From contig NW_025955702.1 in assembly GCF_022376445.1 (NCBI RefSeq), forward strand, positions 1 to 13,805: DNA of 13,805 bases. The letters run 5' to 3'. Source of the stretch: Fomitopsis serialis (Eukaryota; Basidiomycota; Agaricomycetes; Polyporales; Fomitopsidaceae). The position numbers and the translations under genes are program-made. A model generated the notes under the pieces. The model worked only from the letters and a program-made list of their open reading frames with translations. It had not been told where the DNA came from and made no database searches. This document shows, piece after piece, positions 1 to 8,905 of this stretch (position 1 is the first letter of the stretch; each line of letters starts with the position of its first letter).

Positions 1-134
1 ATCCGCGCCCTTGTCGAAGATGGAGATGGTGAGCCGTTCGTCGGTCTCGTAGAATTCGTGCCTTGGGCGTGCAGAGTGAGTGGCGGGATCGTCGGGGTCT
101 GCGCGAGCGGGACTCCTCACCGGATCGACGCCAT
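1..134 (-). CDS. SGT1-like CS-domain co-chaperone, N-terminal part only
   Basis: Read on the minus strand, an ATG at 134-132 opens a 14-nt exon (134-121). A 59-nt intron follows (120-62, GTGAGG to AAG), and a second exon runs from 61 off the left edge. The spliced peptide begins MASIRHEFYETDERLTIS and continues with IFDKGAD, 25 residues in all. This looks like the first beta strands of a CS (p23-like) domain, as in the SGT1 co-chaperone that links Hsp90 to SCF ubiquitin ligases and kinetochore assembly. Fungal SGT1 proteins in which the CS domain starts at the N terminus are known to me, but only 25 residues are visible, so another CS-domain protein is possible. The tiny first exon makes the start dependent on the splice being right; the exact join of CG and G into an Arg codon supports it. 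The gene is divergent from the GST gene. Confidence 0.6.
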
Positions 135-543
135 GGCGGGCTGCAACGCGTTCGGGCTATCGCACTGCTCGATGGTCGCTCGTTGTGGGTGATTGTCTGG
201 AGGAGGGCAGAGGATGCGCGCGGTGTATTGTGGTTGTGAGCAAGTCCGACCTGCCCTTCCGGCGCAGGCAGGCGCGCAGGAATCTTCTGGAGAGGGCACG
301 TGAGCAGGACGCGTCGCGGGCGCTGTGACGGGCTGCGTGACGGACGCGACACGGTGTGACGGGGATGTGTGCCTGCCCGCATACGTCATCGATTCAATGG
401 AGGCGACTGGGGCAACGCCAGACGCAGGCCATGCGATCCGTCCGACCAGCTGGCCCCTCCAGCCACCGCACCTCACTATTTCTACCCGCACAGCCTGTGA
501 CCCTTTGACCACCTCGCACAGCCCGTGTCTCGCACGAACAACC
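135..543. promoter_or_regulatory. Shared divergent promoter region
   Basis: This 409-bp interval lies between the start codons of the minus-strand SGT1-like gene and the plus-strand GST-like gene, so it must hold both promoters and both 5' leaders. I see no clear TATA box. The open frames across it look like chance frames in GC-rich DNA. The only marked motif is the GTGACGG triplet listed separately. Confidence 0.5.
325..362 (+). promoter_or_regulatory. Three GTGACGG motifs (possible bZIP half-sites)
   Basis: GTGACGG occurs at 325-331, 337-343 and 356-362, three copies in 38 bp and all in the same orientation. TGACG is the half-site core bound by many ATF/CREB-type bZIP factors. The position between a likely co-chaperone gene and a likely detoxification gene makes a shared stress-response element plausible. 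This is inference from motif and position only. Confidence 0.3.
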
Positions 544-1975
544 ATGTCTGACTCTGCCCAAGTCCCCAAAGCCGCTCTGTACTATTTCCGACCTCTGTCT
601 GGTGTGCTCCGCGTGAGTGGCTACGCGTCTCTTGTGTATCTGTCGCGCTGATAAGCGTCCGGCAGCATTGCTCGCCTTGTCAGTACTAATTTTACTCATC
701 CTGGGACGTTTCTCACTGCTTAATCGTAGGGAAGAGAAGGGCTATGGTGCAGATGAACTCGACCTGAAGCTCGTTGATATTTGTGCGTTGTCTGTCCTTG
801 CATCTTCACAGTGCTCATTCGCCTTGACCACAGCGAAGGGCGAGAACTATGCCCCGTCGTACTTGCGACTGAACCCGCAAGGTAAGCTCTTCACGTCTTG
901 ATCTCTCTTCGCTGAGTTATATCCGTTACAAGCTACGGTACCGACCCTGGTGGTCCCTCTGCACAAGACGCTCGCTCCGGACATGGAGAGCCGCTACAAA
1001 GCCATCCAAGACTCGAAGGTGAACCTTTAACCCCGCCGCGTCCGCACATCCCATGACCTTGCTTTCAGTCCATAGTCGAGTTTCTCGACAAGTCGCGCTC
1101 CACGCAGTCCCGCACACACACTACCTCTGACGCGCCCGCGCCTTCTCTCAGCCCCGCTACGATCGCCTTCTCCGCCGTCTCCACGAAGCTGATCGACCTC
1201 CTTCACACGCCCGCGGCCGACCCGAACGCGCTCAAGTACATGAACGCGCGTACGCCCGACGAGCTCCGCGATCTTGCCGCGTCCGAGCGCCCCAAGTTCA
1301 CCGCACGCCGCGCTGCACTCGCGCAGCTTCTCGCGGATAACGAGGCCGCGCGCATCCGCGTGTCCGAGAAGACCCGCGCGTTCTGGGAGGTCAAAAAGGT
1401 CGCAATGGAGAAGTTCCTCGACGTGTACGACGAGGCGGACACGCCCGCGGAGAAGCTCGACCAGAAGGCGCTCGAGCGCAGGGAGGCGTTCTTGAAGGAC
1501 GCGGTCGACGCGTGGGCAAGCGTGCGCGACGTGCTCACGCAGCTCAACCAGGAGCTCATCGGTCCGTACGCACTAGGTGAGCGCTTCCTTCTCCCACCCA
1601 CCCTGCGTGGAAATTGCCTGTAAGGAGCGAACACTCAATGACGTCTTCCCCCTTCCGCGTGACCCAACAGGCGACCAGCTCTCCCTCGCGGACCTGCACC
1701 TCGCCGCCTGGCTCGCACGGCTCGTCAGCCTCGCGGGCGGGACGCTCACGGACGACGGCGCGGTGGCGATTGGGAAGCTCGAGGTGCACGTCGGCGGGGC
1801 CGGCGGCGGGTTCGCGCTCGCGAAGGACTTCTCCGTCGCGGAGGCGCGGCGGCGCGCGGGCCTGCCCGTGTCGGACCCCGAGTCGCACGAACGCCAGAAC
1901 AGGCTCGCGGCGTTTTGGGATGCGGTGCGGGAGAGGCCGAGCTTCAAGAAGGTGTATAAGGACGGGCTGCATTGA
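544..1975 (+). CDS. Glutathione S-transferase-like protein
   Basis: Seven exons: 544-612, 656-678, 730-782, 834-881, 933-1018, 1069-1576 and 1671-1975. They join to 1092 nt, giving 363 aa with no internal stop. The N-terminal thioredoxin-like GST domain covers about residues 12-80. It reads ALYYFRPLSGVLRRP, then LLALEEKGYG, then KGENYAPSYLRLNPQ followed by ATVPTLVVP, in which the Val-Pro (Pro about 68) is the usual cis-proline site for binding glutathione. The all-helical C-terminal domain is long; near residue 264 it carries DQLSLADLHLAAW, the helix motif with conserved Asp common in GSTs. The expected activity is glutathione-dependent conjugation or reduction in the cytosol, but substrate and catalytic residue cannot be assigned; Tyr13/Tyr14 are candidates. 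Intron 2 uses an unusual GTCAGT donor, and exon 2 is only 23 nt. The central part (about 95-260) is longer than in classical GSTs of 200-230 aa, as in many basidiomycete GST-like proteins. Confidence 0.85.
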
Positions 1976-2147
1976 CGCGTGCGTGGCATTGGGTGCCTGT
2001 GGGCGGTTGGTTTGCGTGGATGGGAAAAAGTGATGATACCTGATTGGATGTATGGAAAGAAATGGGGGGTGCAGCGGCGTGCAGAGGAATATACGGCTGT
2101 GCACTATTGTATTCCCTATCTCCCTATCAAAATCTTCATGCTCGCGC

Positions 2148-2171
2148 GCATTCAAAGACTCGCGAGATACA
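2148..2171 (+). repeat. Direct repeat, copy 1, with CTCGCGAG core
   Basis: The 24-nt segment starts GCATTC and ends CTCGCGAGATACA. It matches copy 2 at 2847-2871 except for one substitution and one missing C. The copies lie 699 bp apart in the same orientation, and their flanks do not match. The palindromic CTCGCGAG core looks like a protein-binding site or the end of an old element. Confidence 0.5.
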
Positions 2172-2659
2172 AACTTGACGCCAGTGGTAGGGACACAGAA
2201 TCGGGCAGCCAGTCTGCTGCTACGGTGAGCAGAGTCGCGTAGTACTGATGCAAATGTATCTCCGGCGCATTGCCTTCGCTGTCCCTGTGCTCTCCTCTTG
2301 TCCCGCTTCAAGTCTTCGCGGCGCACACCGTGACAGCCAAGAGACATTGAAGTCTGGAGAAAGGGGCGCGGTGGTTGAACGTTGAACGTGAACGTTGATC
2401 GCTCGCAGCCTGTGCTGTGATACTGGTGGAACAGCTGGATTGGGTCAACGCTCGGGCAAGTTGAAATACCATGCTCGATCGCCCGCGGGGCCCAACAGAC
2501 TGAGGCGGGATACATTCCGGCGCAGAAACCCATTCATAGTGTGGAAATGGTTGCTCGCGACGTCGCTTCACTTGTACAGGTGCTGGGTTCAATTGAGGTG
2601 TTGGAGTCGTTTGAAGAGGAGGTTGCTTCATTCCGAGAATACCTTGCGTTACTTATAGG

Positions 2660-2675
2660 ACGACACGGGTGTCGT
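2660..2675. repeat. Short perfect palindrome with 2-nt spacer
   Basis: ACGACAC at 2660-2666 and GTGTCGT at 2669-2675 are perfect inverted repeats around GG. It could be a dimeric transcription-factor site. No promoter is established beside it, so its function is unknown. Confidence 0.3.
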
Positions 2676-2846
2676 ACGGTACATAGCCTGAGCGCGCTGC
2701 GTATACAAAATTGCATGCAGCGCCCAGGCGCCGTTTGCGAAACATTGATCACCGCTAAAAATCGCTCAGCGTCATGATCATTGGAGACCACTGAAACGTC
2801 TCGCACTGTCCGATAAGTGAATGAACGCGCTGCGCGCTTTATGTTT

Positions 2847-2871
2847 GCATTCCAAAGTCTCGCGAGATACA
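2847..2871 (+). repeat. Direct repeat, copy 2, with TCTCGCGAGA core
   Basis: The partner of the repeat at 2148-2171. This copy holds the full 10-bp palindrome TCTCGCGAGA. The same decamer appears once more at 9427-9436, inside the last exon of the Mid2-like gene, where the rest of the repeat is absent. Confidence 0.5.
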
Positions 2872-3262
2872 GGCTGGGCAGGATCCATGATACAGCCAAC
2901 CTGCAGTTGACGATGCATGAGGACTGCGAGACTCCTGTACACGTATACACTGAACCGTACATGTAATGCAGAGGATCCGAAACTCACCGATCCGTTCCGC
3001 AAGAGTGGTATTTCCGTCCGCGCGCATTCGCACGTACCGCAAAAATAGCTCGCAAGTGTGCAACAGGTGTGTAAGGCGTTGGTAATGCATAGTCACAGTG
3101 GTCCGAGGCTGGGCAGCGCGAAGCAGATTATCCCGGCCGTGCGAGAAGGAAGACAAAGCGAGGTGGATGGCTTGGCTGGGCCGAAGGTCCGGAGGACCGT
3201 GGAGTGTGTACAACTACCAGTGCTTCGAGCTCCAGGAGAAGTTGAGAGACGACTGCGCGTAC

Positions 3263-3769
3263 TTACTGGGTATTCAGACCTGGTAACACAGCTCGATAGG
3301 ATGCGCCTACTGCCAAGAGCTATCATACTGCAGTACATCGTGGACCGCGGACCACACATGTTTTGTGTATGCGACAATGAGATTGACAGACCGCAGGGAG
3401 ATGCACCGCCAGGCGCAGATGGAGTTGTCCAAGTACCGGGGCGGTTAACATTGACCGAGAGCTAGGAAATGTATGCGTACTTACCTGCAGCGGTGTGCGC
3501 ACTGCAGTGATGCTGCGCGGATCAATGCGATGCGACGATTGAGTACTCAAATATTGCACAGTACACTGCAAGTGAGCACACATCCTCGAAGATGGTCACG
3601 CTGGCAGAGACGAGTAGAGATAGCGACCACGGGGCTGTCGAATCTGACAGCCTCACAAGGATGGAGGTCGTTGCGAGGTTCCTGACATGATGGGCGATGA
3701 ACTGGGCAGGGCGGCGGGCTGACACTGATATAGCGTCCGCACGACACGGAGTGCATCGGTGCTGGCCAT
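3263..3769 (-). pseudogene. Possible decayed DUF6533-like membrane protein gene
   Basis: On the minus strand an ATG at 3769-3767 opens MASTDALRVVRTLYQ. Fragments in shifted frames follow: FIAHHVRNLATTSIL, then after a possible 56-nt intron (GTGAGG to GCCAG) RDHLRG. Further on come PRYLDN, then WSAVHDVLQY, then (one base short) WAVGASYRAVL. Order and spacing recall the fungal DUF6533 family: an N-terminal helix with a Tyr-Asp-x-Leu motif, an Asn-Arg-Tyr segment, then a LeuGlnTyr-Pro-Trp-Ala / Leu-Arg-Ala-Tyr-Ala segment. Strong donor-like GTAAGT sites lie at 3484 and 3266 on this strand. No single frame or simple intron set joins the pieces, so if real it is broken by small indels, or the sequence has errors. 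The family assignment is from memory of its pattern and is weak. It could also be ordinary intergenic DNA. Confidence 0.28.
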
Positions 3770-4198
3770 AGGCAGGACGCTGTTTTTTTAGTGGCTGAAA
3801 AGGGGGTTTTTGTCGAATATTGAGGGCACGGATTCGCAGAGGGCGTCGTTGGTGAAGGGCGGAGGATTGGCGGGGAGAAGGGATTTGCCCTGCGGTGGCT
3901 GCGGCGACACATAAGGAAGGCGCGCCGCCCAGCCATCGGCTCGCTCGCGCAGACTCAGACGGGTGAACGGCGCCGCACAGCGACTTTGACAGCGCTCCAG
4001 GTCCCGGACTCTGCCTGCTACTTGCTCTCTACCTACTCTCGCCTGCTCGCCCGACTGCCCCCCTCTCCAGCGTGTGCACGGCTGCAGCGCTCGGGCTCAC
4101 CGGGGCGTCCGTGCCAGGCTAATACCCCTTCGGCTTCGCCCACCACCCATTTGACGACATCATCCACCCCCGCACCACGCTCCTTCTCTGTGCTGGCC
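3770..4198. promoter_or_regulatory. Upstream region and 5' leader of the GT31 gene
   Basis: No gene is supported here on either strand. From about 4010 the plus strand becomes strongly pyrimidine-rich (repeated CTCTC and CCTGCTCGCC-like runs), as often seen just upstream of fungal transcription starts and in 5' leaders. An open frame from 3986 continues into the start of the GT31 gene but looks like leader sequence. No TATA box was seen. Confidence 0.4.
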
Positions 4199-6871
4199 AT
4201 GTCCTTCCCCTTCAATCCTCTCGGCGGCTCCTCCACACGCCCCCGCATCCAGCTCTCCCACATCCCCCCACCCCGCCGCCCCCAGACGAGTATGACGAGA
4301 ACGTCTCCGACGACTGCGACGCAGATGCTCGCTCGTCCCTCTCCGGCTCCCACCTCCATCCAAACCATCTCTCCGCCCGCAGCCCTTACCCTTCCTCTGC
4401 CCCGCCCTCTCCGGACCTTAGCGCACAGTCCGCCCACCGCCCGTCCAGCCGCCCGCTGCTCTACTCAGAAAGCGGTAGCTACGGCGGCGGTTACACTCAC
4501 TCGCCGTACTCCACAGCGTCGAACACGCCTCTCCCCTCACGCACGCCCTCCCCCGTGCCACTGTACTTCTCCGGCGCGTCGTCCTACAGCTCCGAGAGCG
4601 ATAGCGAGCTCGACGACGGGCCGTACCACCGCAGCGCGACCAGCAGCAGCTCGCGTCAACCCAACTGGCGAGAAGAGCAGAGACGATGGTGGATCATGGG
4701 TGCCGTACGGAGGCGTCGTCGGCGAGAGCGAATTGGATGGTGGAGGACAATGAAGCGAGGCTTCCGGCTGCTCATTCGACATCCGTTCTTTCCCAAAACG
4801 CCCGTTACCATTGTACGTCTGCTGCCCTGCACCCTCGCAACTGCAACGTGCCCACTGACCGACCTCGTGCACAGCTGCTCACCCTCGTTCTGCTCACCAT
4901 CTTCGGCGTCTCCCTCACGTTCCTCATCATCTACATCCTCAACCCTGACAAGGAGCCTCTTCCTTGGCGCGGTTACTGCACTGTCCCGCAGTTTTCGACC
5001 CGCCCACCGTCGCTCTCACTCCCGACGACCGCGCAGTTCCCGGACCCGCTCCCGGACAACTTCACGCCCGCGTCGTTTCCCCCGTCTGATCTCGATGCCC
5101 TCTCGCCCGCAGGTGTCTTCGTGGGCGTGTTCTCGATGGACAACGCGGTGGAGCGGAGAATGCTCATTCGGTCTTCATGGGCAGAACACCAACGCAGCCG
5201 GGATGGCGCAGGGGAAGGAGACGGCGGTGTCGGGACGTCGAGGACGGTCGTACGTTTCGTCTTGGGTGAACCTCGCAACGAGTGGAAGCGGCGGATACGG
5301 CTAGAGATGGACAGTGCGTGTCCTTTCATCTTATCTGTTTGCATGTGCTGACTATATGCGTGCAGTGTACAACGACATGGTCATCCTGCCGATCCCGGAG
5401 AACATGAACAACGGTAAGACCTATGCGTACTTCCACTGGGCCGCGCGCAACGCATGGGTGCCTCCACTATACTACGACAACTTCGCGCACGTCCCGGAGG
5501 GCCTCTCGTACGCGAACACGACCGCGTGGTTCTCGTCCATCCCCGCGAACCACGACCCGCTCGCGGCGAGGCAGGACCACGCGAGTGGGAACCCGATGAA
5601 GTGGGTCCGCCCGGACTACGTGGTCAAGACCGACGACGACTCATTCGTAATGCTTGCGGAACTGGAGGCGAGGCTGAGGGTGGAACTGCATCGGGACCCG
5701 CAGGAGGTGAGGTTACAGAACGGTGTGGTTGCGAACGAGTCGTTCGCGTTTGAGAACGGCTCTTCGTCCTCCTTTCCTCCCGCAGCCGGGTCCTCCGGCT
5801 CAGATTCAGAACCCAGATCTCCAGGCACCTCCGCATCGAAAGCCATGAACGTACTCGTTACGCCCACCTCGACCCATCAACCATCCTCGTCACCGCCTCC
5901 CTCGTCCTCGCCATTGCCCTCGTCACCTGTGCTCGCTTCCGCGGACCCACTCATCTTCTGGGGTTACCTCGTGAAGAACCGGTTCATGGCGGGCGAGCTG
6001 TACGCGCTCTCATGGGCGCTCGTGGATTGGGTCGCGAGCGATGCGCAGGTTGCGGAGCTGCGCAAGGGCGCTGAGGATAAGCAGACGAGCAAGTGGATGC
6101 GCTTGCACCCCCGCGCGGACGAGGTCCGGTGGGTGAGTGAGCGCTGCTGGATATACGACCACCCGAGGGCAGGCACGGTGTAAGCTTCTCTTCCTTCACT
6201 TCGTACGCGCGCAGAGGGCTGATTCTCGACGCGCCAGGTACTCGCACGGCTTCCTGTTCCCCTCGGAGATGACGCGTGTGCAGGCGGAAGTGATGAAGGA
6301 CATCGCGCGCGCGGTGCCCGAGGAGGTCGCCGCGCAGAAGGCGGGCTCGATGCCGTCGCCGTTCGGCCCGAACGCGCCCGTGCCGCAGACGTGGGCGCGC
6401 TCGACGGTGTCCAAGTTCGGCCAGCGGTACAGCCCGCCGCTGCCGTACCTCAGCCAGCAGACGAGCATCGAGGCGCTCGTTGAAGGGAGCGAGATGTCGC
6501 GGTTGATTGAATGTGCGTTCCGCGTTCTGTTTCGTGTGCTAGTCGATGGCTCATTCTGTCGCGCAGCGAGCGACGTGAACCCGTGGTCGGTCTGGCTGCG
6601 GCGCGAGGGCCGGAACACGCGGTATAATCACCAGCGCGTCGGGGGCACCGTCGTCGTGCACTTCATCAAGAAGAACATGTGGTTCCTCGAGACCGCCGCG
6701 GCGTTCCTCCTCGGCGACGAGGTCACCGACGCGGAGCACGGGTACCGTTGGCACGACGGGCACTACGTCGGCCCCGCCGGTGAGCGCGTGCAGGGCCAGG
6801 GCTCCGCGTCACTGACGGAGCAGCACCCGATTCAGACGGCGAACGTCCGGAAGCTACATCGGAGACGATAG
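4199..6871 (+). CDS. GT31-family glycosyltransferase, type II membrane protein
   Basis: Exons: 4199-4812, 4875-5313, 5366-6179, 6238-6512 and 6567-6871, about 815 aa if one missing base in exon 1 is allowed. The Ser/Pro-rich cytosolic head (with an SESDSELDD acidic patch and an RRRRRRER basic patch) precedes one membrane helix at about 206-227 (4875-4940). The lumenal part begins with GVFVGVFSMDN and ERRMLIRSSW (about 298-307), the RRxxIRxxW signature of beta-1,3-galactosyltransferase-like enzymes. The metal-binding motif follows as VVKTDDDSF, with DDD about 441-443 (5632-5640). Later parts include FWGYLVKNRFMAGELYALSW and GGTVVVHFIKKNMW. The expected role is a Golgi enzyme adding a hexose from a UDP-sugar to glycans; donor and acceptor are unknown. 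A Ser/Pro-rich insert of about 60 residues (5755-5940) splits the catalytic region. The ATG at 4199 is in another frame from the following coding block; see findings. It is convergent with the next gene. Confidence 0.85.
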
Positions 6872-7335
6872 CCTTGGTGGGTTATGCTTCGATTGGCTGT
6901 CTTTTACTGGGCTTCTGCTGTCGTGCTGCTCTCCTTAGCTCGGTGACGGCACTGCCGTGCACTGTATCTTCGCGATGTGTACATACGTATGCACGCGCTC
7001 CCTCCTCCGGGACCTGCCTACGCCGCTGCCGAATATTGCTCATCCCCCACCTTGCATCTTCGCACATGGATTCTCGCAGTGAATCTGAATAACTAAGTAT
7101 AAAGCCGCAGTGTACCTTAGAAAGATACCTTCATTGACTGTTCATAACACAACACGCTATTCTTCTTGCTTTGCCTAACTGCTCACGTATATTTCGCGGT
7201 CTCCATGGACGGTTTCAGCTCGCTAGGGATGGGCGCGCGCAGGAAGAAATATAATAAACATAGTTTGCTCTCAGACAGGATCCGCATGCCTGAACAATAG
7301 GTTACAGCGAGGCCTAGATATGGTCATAATGTAAA
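6872..7335. other. Intergenic region between convergent genes
   Basis: The 464 bp after the GT31 stop codon and before the stop codon of the minus-strand membrane-protein gene should hold both 3' untranslated regions. The right half is A/T-richer than its surroundings. A plus-strand AATAAA lies at 7253-7258 and may serve 3' end formation of the GT31 transcript, although fungal signals are loose. No gene was seen. Confidence 0.4.
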
Positions 7336-8905
7336 TCAGGGAGATCCGTGAGGGCGGTATCCATCTAGCAGCATCGCCGCACTGGTCGTCTCATCCGGGT
7401 CCTTGAGCGCAACTGTAGACTTGAGTCGTCCGGTTACAGCTCTCCGGATCGTCTTCTCCCACCGCTGGAACCACTCGCCCTCTCGCAAGCCAACCGTCCT
7501 CGCAGTGCCCATCCCGATGTAGACCACGCGCGAGTCGCTGGCGGAAGCGGTCCCAGGAAACGGCGGCGGAGGGTCCGCAGACGGATCGACGAGCTGCCAC
7601 GACTTCAGTGCGTACGCGCCCCCGCAGACTTCCCAGCGCCCGCCGCCTCTGCGGCCGAACCGCTGGTAGAGCCAGATGAAGGGGTAGATGAGGAGCAGGA
7701 TGAGGATCAGCTTGACCCATTTGTTGGAGAGCGTGCGGGAGATGGTGTTGTCGGGCCGGACACAGATCTTGGAGTTGGAGCACTTGAACTCGACGGTGAG
7801 GCGGCCGGTGTAGTAGGTGGACTTGATGGCTGCTTCGATGGCGAGCTGGAGGTTGACGAGATGCCAGCCGTAGACGACCTGCGGGGGGACCGGACTGTGA
7901 GAGACGTGATGAGCGCGTGTTGCACGAAGCCTTACCTTCTCATAAGTGAACTCCTTGAGCAGCTTGTCACTGGCACAGTACTCGTCCGCCCATTGCCTCA
8001 AAGTCTGCGACGATTTCAGGACCCTCGTGTGCTGCACCTCTGCACCCGCGTGCCCCAGCCCGCCTTCGCACTCGAGCGACGCCCACGGAGGCAAACCTCT
8101 ATCTCGCCGTTCTTGCCGCCTAGCCTTCCCCATCTTGACATCCTTCCTAGAGGCGTGTCTGCGCTTCCGGTGCTGGACTATGCCTTCGAGGTCGCCCGCC
8201 TCAACGAATTCGCCCGTATCCACCTCGCGGTGCATCTTGCCCCTGTAGGCGGGCTCTTCGTCCGGCACACTCCAGTGCACGGGCCCCAAGGCTATGTGCT
8301 GCCCGATGTCAATGGGGAAGTCGAAGTCTACGCAAAACGGATGAGCGTGATGAGCACCAGGCTTCAGCTAGGGTACACACCGATTACTTTCTCTGTGTAG
8401 TGCTCGTGATGAGTGCGGTATTGCCCGTCTTGGTCCTTCCGTGAAACCATGCGTGTCCGCGACTCGGTATGCACCCCGCGTAGGTGGACATAGAACGTCG
8501 GCGGTGTCTCCGCATGCGACAGTAAGAACCTATACAGCGCCTCGCCTGCGCGACCGGTCAGGTCCCCACAGCCATATGCGCTGTAGCAGTTGTAGGCTCA
8601 CCGTCCTCGTTGAGGTGCCGATCATGAGAGACGATACTGTCCCCAGACACGAAGAACTCGGCTTGGTACGGTGTGAAGGGCGGCGGCTCCTCGCCGCCCT
8701 GGGGCACGTAGACCTCCGAGTCTGCAAGATTGCCATTGAAGTAGCTGTAGGGACTCTGTAGTGCCGAGCTCGGTCCAGCTCCCGCCGCGATGCTCTCCTG
8801 AAAGCTCGGTGGCGGTGCCTCCTCCGGTAGCACATGAGACGACGACCCTATGAGCGGCTCGGTGGCTGGGTCCGTCTTCTTGTCGTCATCGTTGTGAAGA
8901 ATCAT
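7336..8905 (-). CDS. Conserved-looking single-pass membrane protein, function unknown
   Basis: Four exons on the minus strand: 8905-8602, 8545-8381, 8327-7936 and 7878-7336. They join to 1404 nt, giving 467 aa without a break; introns are 56, 53 and 57 nt. The N-terminal 100 residues are acidic and proline-rich (EEAPPPSFQES, EEPPPFTPY). A compact domain follows: EALYRFLLSHAETPPTFYVH, then DFDFPIDIGQHIALGPVHWS. A Lys/Arg-rich stretch (about 195-225) precedes LRQWADEYCASDKLLKEFTY. Near the C-terminal third lies one predicted membrane helix at about 342-358 (KLILILLLIYPFIWLY), followed by GRRGGGRWEVCGGAYALK and a soluble tail with GEWFQRWEKTIRRAV. I believe similar proteins occur across basidiomycetes, but I cannot name a family or activity. 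The lack of a signal peptide suggests a large cytosolic N-terminal part. The 57-nt third intron has no stop and keeps frame, so retention would add 19 residues. Confidence 0.75.

Larger units (their letters stand above)
1976..3262. other. Gene-poor stretch, no convincing gene
   Basis: No frame here shows a recognisable protein or a consistent splice pattern. It begins with the GST 3' untranslated region. The only coding-like piece is a plus-strand frame from ATG 2547, whose first 40 or so residues (containing VASLVQVLGSIEVLESFEEE) look amphipathic and helical; composition then changes and I do not recognise it. The stretch also holds a 25-bp direct repeat and a short palindrome, listed separately. 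Confidence 0.4.

Noticed and set aside
1203..1634. 143-aa minus-strand open frame
   Set aside because: It is the mirror of GST exon 6, with a Ser/Arg-rich shadow composition.
1556..2533. 325-aa minus-strand open frame
   Set aside because: It is antisense to the last GST exon and adjacent DNA. It shows no domain and changes composition along its length; GC-rich coding sequence commonly leaves the opposite strand open.
2580..2600. GGTTCAATT resembling a tRNA B box
   Set aside because: No matching A box or cloverleaf stems are found around it.
2148..2871. Direct repeats as the ends of an LTR or solo element
   Set aside because: The repeated unit is only about 25 bp, the flanks are unrelated, and there are no TG..CA ends, target-site duplication or element proteins between them.
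3058..3465. 135-aa plus-strand open frame
   Set aside because: No motif was recognised, and the better signals in this stretch (GTAAGT donors, family-like fragments) are on the minus strand.
4033..4437. Gly/Arg-rich minus-strand open frame
   Set aside because: It is opposite the pyrimidine-rich leader and first exon of the GT31 gene; its composition follows from that strand bias.
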